Assembly: GCA_936440205.1 (NCBI GenBank)
Contig: OW387134.1
Coordinates: 16,842,908 to 16,906,907 of the forward strand
Reading direction: 5' to 3'
DNA length: 64,000 nucleotides
Source of the DNA: Lepidonotus clava
Taxonomy: Eukaryota > Annelida > Polychaeta > Phyllodocida > Polynoidae
Shown here: in pieces, positions 35,533-44,419 of the stretch
Position numbering within the stretch: position 1 is the first letter of the stretch
Layout of the letters: every line of letters starts with the position of its first letter
Translations under genes and position numbers: made by a program
The notes under the pieces: model-generated
What the model saw: only the letters and a program-made list of their open reading frames with translations
What the model was told of the DNA's origin: nothing
Database searches by the model: none

Positions 35533-38500
35533 ATGGCACATAGACCCGCGGCCGGGCATCAACAGTAAGTCTTTATTTGTTAGTTATGTTCCCTATTTTC
35601 CCAAGAACAAGGGTCTATAATATATAGCAACCCGTTGTGTTTTCGATGGTTTTTAGTTGGCCGTTTGGGCAAAGAGATGATCTGGCGGAGGCAGTGGCTG
35701 ATTTAGAGGGGGTTGCGCGGGGGCCTTTTTGGGACCAATTTTACATTTTTTTAAATTTAAAACTCGTCCAAAAGGTAATTAAGAAGCAAACACTTCCAAT
35801 AGCGCGCACCCCCCTCTTTTCGACACTTATTACAGACATGTCCACTCTAGATCCCGTGAGTCTCCTGACCTCCCCTAGCGCAAAATCGACCCCCCGCCCC
35901 CCCCCCCCTCCTCAACTGGATCCGCCCCTGGACAACGCAGGGACGGGAAGGTGGGAGAATGCCCGGGGAGAATGTCTTATGCCCACCCCCAGCTACCGCC
36001 AGGCTGAATGGCCGGCCTAGGTGGCCCTGCCCCTTATTTACCCCTCCTTGCATGGTTTAATGACCCTTAAAGCATTGGCGGATCCAGGGGGGGGGGGCAG
36101 ACGGGCCTTGGCCCCCCCCCCCCTCCAAAAAAAAAAAAAAAAAAGAGAGAGAGAAAGAAAGGGAGAGAGGGAAGAGAAAGGCAAAGAAGAGAAAAACGGA
36201 GGGGGCCGTTCCGGGGTAGGTTAGATCTAAAATAATTGTTGTGTTCAGGCAACCCGACCTACCTTATTTTATTTTTGCTCTACCCTAATTATTTTCATAA
36301 TTCTTTTTCTAAAAGATACTAAAATTCAATAGAAATGACCTAAATGACAGGGAAGAGCATATATTTTACCAAAAGATGTATTTAAAACTAAAGATAAAGT
36401 AATTTTTTCAACCTAAGTTGCACAACTATTTTTTTTTTGCCTTAGAGGGAGGGGGACTGACATGTGAGGGCTGGTAGACCTTGGATGGGTTCAAGGGAGG
36501 GGGCCGACCTATAAGGCTGGGAGACCTTGATTATGTATTAGAGGGAGGGGGCCGACCTGTAAGGGCTGGTGGACCTTGGATTTATATTAGAGGGAGGGGA
36601 CCAACCTGTTAGGGCCGGGAGACCTTGATTATGTGTTAGAGGGAGGGGGGCCGACCTGTGAGGGCTGGTAGACCTTAGATGTGTTAGAGGGAGGGGGCCA
36701 ACCTGTCAGAGCTGGTGGACCTTGGACAGGGGCGGACCCAGGAATTTTCAAAAGGGGGGCGTGCTATAGTAAAATTTTCCCCCGGGCCCTCCGGGCTTAG
36801 GAATTTTACATTAAAAAAAAATCAATATTTTGGCCAAAAAAAAATGGGGGGGGGGGGGGGGGGGCATGTGCCCTGCATGCCCATCCCTTAAATCTGCGCC
36901 TGTTGGATATATATGTTAGAGGGAGGGGGGCCGAACTGTGAAGGCTGGTAGACATATGCTTCCCCTGCCAGTCCTTTGGTTCCCCTCCTGATCCTGTGCC
37001 TCCTCTGTTGGCCCTGAGGATCCCCTGTCAACCCTCTGCTGCCCCTGTCGACCCTGTACCACCCCTGCAGAGTGAGACCTTGTGCCTCCCCTGTCCAAAA
37101 TGCCCCAGAATGCCTCAGATTACATGAATGATAGGTTATCTTCTCCAAAAGTTCCTGAGAGTTTAGGGGCATTGGATTTGTATAGGAACGTACGCAAAAT
37201 TCTTAAAATATCAGACCCCCCCCACCCCCCCTTGGTGCGTACGTACTTAATGGAAGGCCCCTTATCCTCCTGGGGTTATCATCATGTACACAAAAATTCC
37301 CTGGAAAAATTGGTATTCAAATTAAAATAATTATTAGGAAAAAAAATTATCCCTTAAGGTTACCAAAGTACCTCAGAATGGCTCAGATTGCATGAATGAA
37401 GGGTAATCTTTTTTAAAATTTCCTGGGGGAGGCCCCCCATACCCCCCCAATGGGAGGGGGGACCCCTCCCATACCCTCCCCGTGGACGGCTACGCCGTCC
37501 ACTAATTAAGCCTTCATATACTACTAGGAAAATTGCAAATCTTGGCCCCCCCCCCTAAACAATTCCTGGATCCGCCCCTGTAAAGTACCATTTTAAATAA
37601 TTTACACGATAAAATTAATGTTTTGTCATTTAGCATCTCTTTGTAGTTCAGCATCATAAGAAGTCGCTAAGTGACAAAATTAATGTTTTGTCACTTACAT
37701 TAGCAACAATTTTGCGGCTTAGCAGCTTGTACATGTGCAACCGCTATCCCATAAAATATGGTTCTAAGTGACAAAGTTTTGTTGGATAGTGTCTGTTTGT
37801 AGGATAGCGTCTTCGGCTGGAGCTGATTACTATTGATAGACATGAAATGACCTTAAGCTTCACTATTGAATTTTCAGAGGCCTGGTGTACACCCAGCAGG
37901 TGGGGCCGGGGATTGTGTTTCTTGTCCTCAGCGGTCCAGCCCCACGCATACAGTGAGTCTAATAATATATAGTTATAACACTCCATTATTTATCGAAATA
38001 TAACTTCGAATTCCATAAATTAGTATTAGAATCAATTCTGATCCATTCATTTCATTTGTAACTTTTTTCCCTTGTAACAAGGTAACGCCATGCTACCTCA
38101 CCCTTATTATACATACTCTGCATACTTAAAAGTCAGTGGACATGCATATGTAAATATCTTCGTCCAAATTTCCCATGAATAACTTTCACTTTACGAGCTT
38201 ACATCCTTATTTAGAAAGCAAAGGCAATATTTGTTAATTTTGTAAATTTGTATTTTTTCTCTTAGGGTGGTACGACCGCCCGCAGGGGCCGAGGTGGTCA
38301 TGCTGATGCTACCAGGTCCACCCCAGCTGCCACCGCCGCCCCAGCCCCAGGGACCGTCCCCGGTACCAGCACCGTCGCCCCCGCCGCCGCCGCCACCCGC
38401 CCACCCCCAGCTGCCACCGCCGTCTCAGCCCCATGGCCAGGCACCATCACCACCTTCACCACGTCCATCACCACCACCACCACCACCGCCACCACCGCCA

Positions 38501-38557
38501 AGCCCTGCCTCTGTTTACTCTCTCTCGTCCGACTCAGGGTCTGACTCAAATAGCTAG
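35533..38557 (+). CDS. Probable three-exon gene, 132-aa proline-rich protein (unrecognised)
   Basis: Exon 1 is 35533-35564 (AATATGG start context, donor CA|GTAAGTC). Exon 2 is 37878-37952 (acceptor TTGAATTTTCAG, donor CA|GTGAGT). Exon 3 is 38266-38557 (acceptor TTTTTTCTCTTAG). All junctions are phase 2 and the joined frame stays open, which would be unlikely by chance. The protein starts MAHRPAAGHQQGLVYTQQVG, has a short hydrophobic stretch (GIVFLVLSG, about residues 22-30), then about 75 residues of Pro-rich low complexity (PPPPP runs with Q, S, H) and ends SVYSLSSDSGSDSNS. I know no family for it. Intron 1 (2.3 kb) holds MITEs and a minisatellite; intron 2 is 313 bp. An alternative frame of exon 3 is also long and open, because the exon is built of CCA/CCG repeats. 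The 3' end lies in a perfect inverted repeat. Confidence 0.55.
35692..35930. mobile_element. hAT-like MITE, diverged long member
   Basis: CAGTGGCTGATTTAGAGGGG at the left and CAACTGGATCCGCCCCTG at the right give the same terminal repeat as its neighbours. It lies in intron 1 of the proline-rich gene. Confidence 0.6.
36074..36200. mobile_element. Partial hAT-like MITE joined to a purine tract
   Basis: ATTGGCGGATCCAGGGGGGG with a GACGGGCCTTGGCCCCC core like that of 34887-35049, then A18 and a GA-rich run to about 36200. The right terminus is missing. Confidence 0.55.
36446..36957 (+). repeat. Minisatellite, about 48-51 bp unit, alternating A/B types, split by a MITE
   Basis: Seven units begin (T)TAGAGGGAGGGGGCC at about 36446, 36497, 36539, 36588, 36637, 36685 and 36916. 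Units 2 and 4 share GGGAGACCTTGATTATGT, while units 1, 3, 5 and 6 share CTGGTRGACCTTRGA, so there is a dimeric higher-order pattern of about 100 bp. A MITE (36727-36902) sits inside unit 6. Confidence 0.85.
36727..36902. mobile_element. hAT-like MITE inserted in the minisatellite
   Basis: CAGGGGCGGACCCAGGAATT to TTAAATCTGCGCCTG. TTGGA is repeated on both sides (36722-36726 and 36903-36907), and the array unit resumes exactly after it, so the insertion post-dates the array. Confidence 0.75.
36960..37090. repeat. Degenerate CCCCTG-rich short tandem repeat
   Basis: About 20-22 bp units of the type TCGACCCTGTACCACCCCTG recur with heavy variation. This is low-complexity sequence in the intron of the proline-rich gene. 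Confidence 0.5.
37096..37580. mobile_element. hAT-like element remnant with nested MITE and 9-bp hairpin
   Basis: The right terminus is AACAATTCCTGGATCCGCCCCT-G at 37580. A segment of about 70 bp, CAGAATGCCTCAGATTACATGA (37102 on), is repeated at about 37372-37437 (CAGAATGGCTCAGATTGCATGA). Between the two lies a GGGGCATTGGATTTGTATAG MITE (37166-37261). A perfect GTGGACGGC-TAC-GCCGTCCAC hairpin is at about 37482-37502. Confidence 0.55.
37166..37261. mobile_element. Short MITE, GGCCTTCCATTAAGTACGTA family
   Basis: Same family as 1399-1488 and 8143-8302. It has a CAGACCCCCCCCACCCCCCC core and ends GCGTACGTACTTAATGGAAGGCCCC (shown here as motif parts only). It is nested in a hAT-like remnant. 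Confidence 0.7.
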
Positions 38558-38585
38558 ACCAGAGAGTCGGACGAGAGAGAGTAAA
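38514..38585 (+). promoter_or_regulatory. Perfect 22-bp inverted repeat over the 3' end of the proline-rich ORF
   Basis: Arm 1 (38514-38535, TTTACTCTCTCTCGTCCGAC-TC) is the exact reverse complement of arm 2 (38564-38585). The 28-nt loop contains a further GGTCT/AGACC pairing and the TAG stop (38555-38557). Arm 1 encodes VYSLSSDS. A T-rich stretch follows (38586-38601). In RNA this would be a very stable hairpin at the stop codon. The role is unknown. Confidence 0.85.
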
Positions 38586-38601
38586 TTTTTTTGGTTTTTT
38601 T

Positions 38602-39312
38602 TAACCACACTCTTAACAAAGTTCTCGATGTTAATGAGTAAGGGATATTGTGTATGTTAAGAATTTATCCCGGTTTATATTATTATAATAATTAAATATA
38701 TTATGTCACTTGAAAAAAGTCAAGTAGTTATACAAAACGAGTAAGCAGGACTATGCTAAGCCTGCCTATCTCAGGTGTTAGAGTCACGTTACATATTCCT
38801 CAATACATATCTTTACCATGGTTTGAATTGTTGTAGACTTTCAGCTTGATATAATGTGCATGGCCAATTGGTTCCATGCCAACGCCCCTATAGAATAGGG
38901 ACTCTTACGATATAATTGTAAAACCACTTTATCTAAATGGAATTTCAGGGCAATAGTACCTCGTGTTACCCTCGTTGGTTGAACTTTCCATGCAATATTT
39001 GTTAATCCTCGTCTCCATGGCTAGACCTTACACATGTGTGTGTGTGTGTATGTGGGGGGGGGGGGGGGGGGGGCAAGGGGGACAGGGGTCAAGGGGGACA
39101 GGGAATGGGGGGCAAGGGCAAGAGGGGGAGAGAAGGTGTTTTTTTTTGTACATTTTGTAAATAGTTTAGTTTAGTTTAGCTTAGTTTCTTAATTTATAGT
39201 ATTATACATAGTTTGTTGTTTTTTTGTTTGAGTTGTTGTTTTTTATGGGATTTTTGGTCTGGGGATGGGGGCAAGCAGGACAGGGAAGGGGGAGGGGGCA
39301 AGAGGGGGATTA
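38602..39312. other. No gene seen; G-run and GGGGACA-rich low complexity
   Basis: A G tract of about 19 nt follows a (GT)n run near 39040-39073. Purine-rich GGGGACAGGG repeats continue to about 39135, then (TTTAG)n-like sequence near 39163. No exon evidence. Confidence 0.6.
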
Positions 39313-40182
39313 ATACCAACACCTAGCTACCTCCTGGTCTTCAAGGTTTTGACAGCGATGCGGAACCAGTCCTCGTACATTTACCGATCCGATGAACCAC
39401 AGACGCAATTAGGGCCGGTCTGTGGCATCGGATCGGTAGCTGTGCGAGGTCTACCAACGGCAGCTGGGCCAAAAAGTTAGTTGCCAACACTGTATACATA
39501 ACATGTCGCAGGGAGAAATGCATCCATACCAACACCTAGCTACCTCCTGGTCTTCAAGGTTTTGACAGCGATGCGGAACCAGTCCTCGTACATTTACCGA
39601 TCCGATGAACCACAGACGCAATTAGGGCCGGTCTGTGGCGTCGGATCGGTAGCTGTGCGAGGTCTACCAACGGCAGCTGGAAATGACCGCTCGAATTCCC
39701 CAGACCGAATGGGCCTATCCTAACAAGTAAAAATCAGGGCTGTCAGAAAGCTCTCAGGACTGACAATACTTGGCATAGTCGGCCCTGTTGGCCCACAGGC
39801 CAAAAAGTTAGTTGCCAACACTGTATACATAACATGTCGCAGGGAGAAATGCATCCATACCAACACCTAGCTACCTCCTGGTCTTCAAGGTTTTGACAGC
39901 GATGCGGAACCAGTCCTCGTACATTTGCCGCTCCGATGAACCACAGACGCAATTAGGGCCGGTCTGTGGCGTCGGATCGGTAGCTGTGCGAGGTCTACCA
40001 ACGGCAGCTGGAAATTACCGCTTGAATTCCCCAGACCGAATGGGCCTATCCTAACAAGTAAAAATCAGGGCTGTCAGAATTCTCTCAGGACTGACAATAC
40101 TTGGCATAGTCGGCCCTGTTGGCCCACAGGCCAAAAAGTTGGTCGCCAACACCGTACACCTAACATGTCGCAGGGAGAAATG
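39313..40182. repeat. Three-unit tandem repeat, about 325-bp unit, each with a strong hairpin
   Basis: Units start at 39313 (223 bp, shorter inside), 39536 (321 bp) and 39857 (326 bp), each opening ATACCAACACCTAGCTACCT and closing ATGTCGCAGGGAGAAATG. Units are almost identical, so the array is young. Each unit contains ACCGATCCGATGAACCACAG-AC opposite GTCTGTGGCRTCGGATCGGT, extended by CCTCGTACA/TGTGCGAGG, making a stem of about 32 bp with a 13-nt loop. Short frames on the minus strand are too poor to be convincing genes. Confidence 0.9.
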
Positions 40183-40978
40183 TGTTTAATCTGCAAAGTA
40201 CAGTCTTGTAAAGTGTCAGACCTAGTCCTATCATAAGTATACACGTGCACTGTGTTGTATTCGAAATTTTGTTTTTTCTGTATGTATTATTAGCTGGTGC
40301 ATTTAGAGCCGATGTTTGTGTGCACGTGCACAGCACGTACGTGTATGGTGTGCAGCCGACTGGGCTATATCTATTACAATTTACATATATAGGTTGTCGT
40401 GTGCAGGTTGCAATTGAATTGTTGAAATGTTTACTAGTACTCGGTCTCTGGTACATGTACAGCTGGTACACTGTACCTAATTGTCATGCTATTTTACTTT
40501 TATATAAACCACGGTTGACGGGGAGAACAAAGGATCTAGGCTGTGAATATATCACGTATTGGTGAGTTCAGTGAAGTGGAACGGTATAATCTCATAGCGT
40601 ACACCTTGCTGCCACAGGGGATGTGGCCCTTATTTTTACATGTTTGCATCTAAGTTTTTTAATTTTCATTATAAATGTGAACAGTAAGCGAGTAGATGTT
40701 GCTAGGAACCTTCTGAACATAGCCCATGTGTCACATATCTTTTGTCTAGTAGATTTCAATTTTGTATGATTTATTGAAAAATAAAAGTAATGGGAATGAA
40801 CCACTTTTACTTTCCATTAAATCATAAAAAATAGAAACCTTCTAGAAATTAAAGATTTGACATATGGGTTATCCTCACAAGATTCCTGACTGCAAGTCAC
40901 TCCATATTGTTGGATGATTCAATGAAGATTTCAAAAGTTATGATGATAAATGCCAAAGAATGTCCCGTGGTTTATGTT
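40183..40978. other. No gene seen
   Basis: AT-rich. Includes GTGTGCACGTGCACAGCACG near 40318, a short self-complementary stretch. The frames at 40160-40565 are shadows of one another. Confidence 0.5.
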
Positions 40979-41075
40979 AGATACAACACTCGTGTGTGTC
41001 TGCACTTGATATAATCACTCGGCTAGCGCCTCGTGATTATATCGCGTACAGACACACACTCGTGCTGTATCTACC
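40979..41075. mobile_element. 97-bp fold-back element (MITE-like)
   Basis: GATACAACACTCGTGTGTGT.. and its near-perfect complement GATACAGCACGAGTGTGTGT.. at the other end make arms of about 39 bp. The innermost pair is GATATAATCAC/GTGATTATATC around a TCGGCTAGCGCCTC loop. There is no coding capacity. Confidence 0.75.
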
Positions 41076-41587
41076 ACGTAGCACTTCTGATAATATATCT
41101 AAAGACCGACAGAGGATCCAATTGGAAGTTTATTCCTAAATCATGGTAGTCGGCTAGAGTGATGTGATATTTATATTTACAAATATAGTCATCTTTTGAG
41201 ATAGAAGTTACTCTTTACTCGTAATTTAAAGTGTGCTCTATTCTATTTCATTATTATATACATTCTAGTCAAGGAAAAAATCATGTCATCAAGCTAGTCC
41301 TATTAGTCTTGTTAATTGTGGTTTTACGATAATAATGGAGTGATGATGTGAAACATTTTAAATGCCTTTATATTGGTAACCTATAGAGTGTACCTAGATT
41401 GTACCGATATATTTTTAAAAAGTCAGTTTTACATTTAAACAACCCTGCTTAGCAGGCAGGGGTAAATAATGAGATCGAAGTGAAAACAAGAAGTGCCAAG
41501 TACTTTGGAGAACAGTTTTTATAACGAATTGAACAAATTATGGCAAAATGGCTGACTGGCGGGGATAATGTCTGGGCAGCTGGGGTG

Positions 41588-43955
41588 TTAGGCCTCGCCT
41601 CCCCCACACCGATACGCAGGCTTCACTGCCCAGTCTGGGGCGCCGGGAGGAGGCTGTTGGCGTTCTGGTGCTGGGTCGCAGGTCGGCGAGCGCTCCACAG
41701 CTAATCGGACGGACTGCTGACGTGTGGTGGTGACAGAGTGCTCTTTGTTGTCTAGGTGCGCTTTAGAGGATCTGAGGGCGTCACTTTCCCACACCAGGGT
41801 TTTGATTAGGCGGTGGTATCGCGGGGAGTGTTCATCAAGGACGCGATCCTCATCACTTGTATAGTCTGGTGTGAGGACGGCCCTCATGGCCGACCTCCTA
41901 TCCTCGTCCCACTCCTGATGAACAAGCTCGTCCAGTGCGACACGCCGTCTTTGTATCTTCTGCAAAGTTATTAAATATATAATATAGTTAAGACATACTT
42001 GGCCAACAACATCAAACACAAAGAAGTTGTTTAGCATTGGATCTTACTTGCTGGAATTTAAATAGCATAGTGCAACTCAGTATTAACAAGGGTTGCAATA
42101 TTAATTGGTCACTCTAGATCTAATAATAAGTGTAAGTTCAATTGTGAGATGGCAACTATAAGAAAAGTACATGCTTAATAGGATCGGGGCTTCACGAAAT
42201 AATGCCTGCACGAGCGCGCATTCTCTTTCGACCAAAATTGATTTACCTGGGTTATATGGTGACGGAGGTTGGCCTTTCTGTTTTTCTCCTCGATCTCCCC
42301 GGCCCGCTCTCGCCTCGCCCTGGTTTGCTGAGTGCGGAAATACGTCTGGGTAGCGACTATATAAATAATGATTTGAAATCAGCTTACAATTCAAGCCACT
42401 ACTTGAGAAAGGATATAAGGGGTTCTTACATGTTAAATCAAAGCACGGGAAAGGACAAAAACGTTCTATAGGAATGGTAGAGGAAATATATATGAAATAC
42501 TTTGACATTGTATGGAATTATTCTACCAGGTTTTTAATTAGTGTCAAAGCGTATTAGCCCTAAGCTTTCTTCTTTGTGATACACACTCAGAGGTGTGAAA
42601 ACACTGTGATAGGACTTTTTATGAAGAGAGACCGCCACTGTCACATTTGTTGTGACCCTTTATATTTTGTAATACCTTATGTTGTCATACTTTATATTGT
42701 GACACTTTACATTTGCAACACTCAATGTATATGATATTAGTTCTACATTTCCTATTTGTAATAACAATATCTCCTCCGGGAGTTAGCCTTTATTAATAAA
42801 TTATGGATTAAACCTGTATTAACTCTCCAAGTCATCTTTCATTTAATAGACAATTATGGACACGCATAAGCCAAGCGAGTAGTACAGTTACATCATAATT
42901 ATAACATTTACATAGGTATATCAACACTTTTTCCGATAACCTGACTTTAGGTATTAAGTCAAGATGACTAGGAGGAGCGTGATCCATCCACTCATGTACC
43001 TGTACAGGTAATTAGTTAACAGGGAAACTTGCTACCGATCAGACTTACCTAATACCTCGGGTCTGGGGGCATCTTCGCCGGTGCTGACGTTATTAACCAA
43101 ATCCTGGATAACCGCAGCGTTTTGAGGATGGTTCATCCCCGCCCTGAATGTAGGAATATAATCATATGTATTATAGTCATGAACGGCATCGCTTGGGGTG
43201 CACGTGCTCTATCACTACAATTAGATTACAATATTAAGGGAAAACAATATTAAGGTCTCCACTATACACATCGATCGTTATCACCTTATATGATCTTCGA
43301 ATTCATGAACCTACCCAGCAGTAAGCGTGAAGCCAGCGTTTTCCCTGCACCTGCCCTTGTAAGCGGAACGAACAGAATACTAGAAACAACAAAAGAAACC
43401 AAGCATTAAGCAGTGAATTGTAAATATATTTAAGATGGAATTCGATTACTTACTAAATGATATGTCGATAATTGATAAACCAAGACTATGTTTAATATGT
43501 ACAGTTTTATAATATAAGGAGCCGTTGAAACATATTTCGCAACTTACAGCTATAGCATTACTCGGCTTCGGTTCGTATGCCAAGGATGTTTCGGCAGGCG
43601 CAGGCTTGGCTTGCTGCATACTGGCGAACTTTTCGGCCGTTGCTCTTACCGCAGACGCTTCACACTCGACCTTTCGGCACTCCGCCTCCAGGCGATCCAT
43701 CTTAGCCAACACATCGGCCATGGTTGGTTTTGAAATGGCGGAGGTGCGTGAAGAGGCAGACGCTTCCAGGTTCTCGTCAAAAATATTGCTCACGTGAAAC
43801 ACATCCATGGGGAACAGGGAATCATCCGAAGACAGATCAAGATCTGTTATTTGCGCGCCACCCAATTTTGGGCTGCTGGTGATCATCCTGCACGGGCTGA
43901 TACTCGGGTCACCGTTGGACAGGACAGAGTCAGGACAGTCATTTGATGCGTTCAT
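41588..43955 (-). CDS. Probable five-exon gene, 337-aa coiled-coil-rich protein (unrecognised)
   Basis: Exons are 43955-43548, 43379-43315, 43143-43056, 42327-42247 and 41959-41588. The acceptors are TTGTTGTTTCTAG, TTCCTACATTCAG, TTCCGCACTCAG and ATAACTTTGCAG. The donors are GCT|GTAAGT, GG|GTAGGT, GAG|GTATTA (weak; a better GTAAGT lies 7 nt on but breaks the frame) and CAG|GTAAAT. The joined frame is open throughout. A TATA box lies 46-53 nt upstream and the start context is GCCACCATGA. The protein has an acidic Ser-rich N-terminus (DLDLSSDDSLFPMD), a likely coiled coil (MADVLAKMDRLEAECRKVEC, about 79-115), a basic helical region (ERAGEIEEKNRKA.. to DELVHQEWDEDRR, about 190-235) and a C-terminus with PDYTSDED and PDWAVKPAYR. 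I recall similar YxSxE..W..S..L..PxWA C-termini in uncharacterised, possibly transposon-linked invertebrate and fish proteins; I could not check this. No enzyme motif is seen. Confidence 0.65.
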
Positions 43956-44000
43956 GGTGGCAGCAGGTTTTCCAGTGATCTATAGCCATATGCCACGCCG

Positions 44001-44008
44001 TATTTATA
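44001..44008 (-). promoter_or_regulatory. TATA box of the 43955 gene
   Basis: The minus strand reads GTATAAATACGG, 46-53 nt before the ATG. This predicts a start about 20 nt before the ATG. Confidence 0.6.
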
Positions 44009-44081
44009 CATCCCCGGCTGGCTCTCCTGTGGACACATGATCTGGCGGAAGCGATCTTTTATCGATGAGGCAAGACTTTTA

Positions 44082-44140
44082 CCGTAAGTTACGTATGTCC
44101 CAGGGGTTTCAGCGACACCATAAGTTACCATAAGTTACGT
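44082..44140. promoter_or_regulatory. Three copies of a TAAGTTAC(GT) motif
   Basis: CCGTAAGTTACGT (44082), CATAAGTTAC (44119) and CATAAGTTACGT (44129) lie 127-185 nt upstream of the 43955 start, between it and an unsupported 89-codon plus-strand frame at 44150. This could be a regulatory cluster. The factor is unknown. Confidence 0.35.
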
Positions 44141-44419
44141 CCTAGGAGTATGAGCAACACCATGACCGCCGCCCCGTTTGAGGCCTGTTACGTCACGTGT
44201 CAAGAAGTGGGCCGCGGTACTCCCATGAGGGACCTGACACAGAAGCTAGTTGAAATGCGCCGCCTCAGATGGCCAACAGCTGGACGCAGTCATCATAGAG
44301 GCGTGTCCCGGTGTCAAACCTGTCATTTCCTGTCCCATCAGTTTCATTACTTATTCAACTGCCAATCCCTTGCCAAAGAGATACCGATGTACATATCTCT
44401 TACTCACACATGCCTGTGA

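Noticed and set aside
36446-36957. CRISPR array
   Set aside because: Units are head-to-tail without unique spacers, in animal DNA; it is a minisatellite.
38298-38660. Val/Ala-rich minus frame and His-rich plus frame over the CCA/CCG exon
   Set aside because: They are shadow frames of the repeat composition; only the spliced Pro-rich frame has matching exons.
44150-44419. 89-codon Cys/His-containing plus frame
   Set aside because: No recognised domain and no transcript signal beyond the nearby motif cluster.
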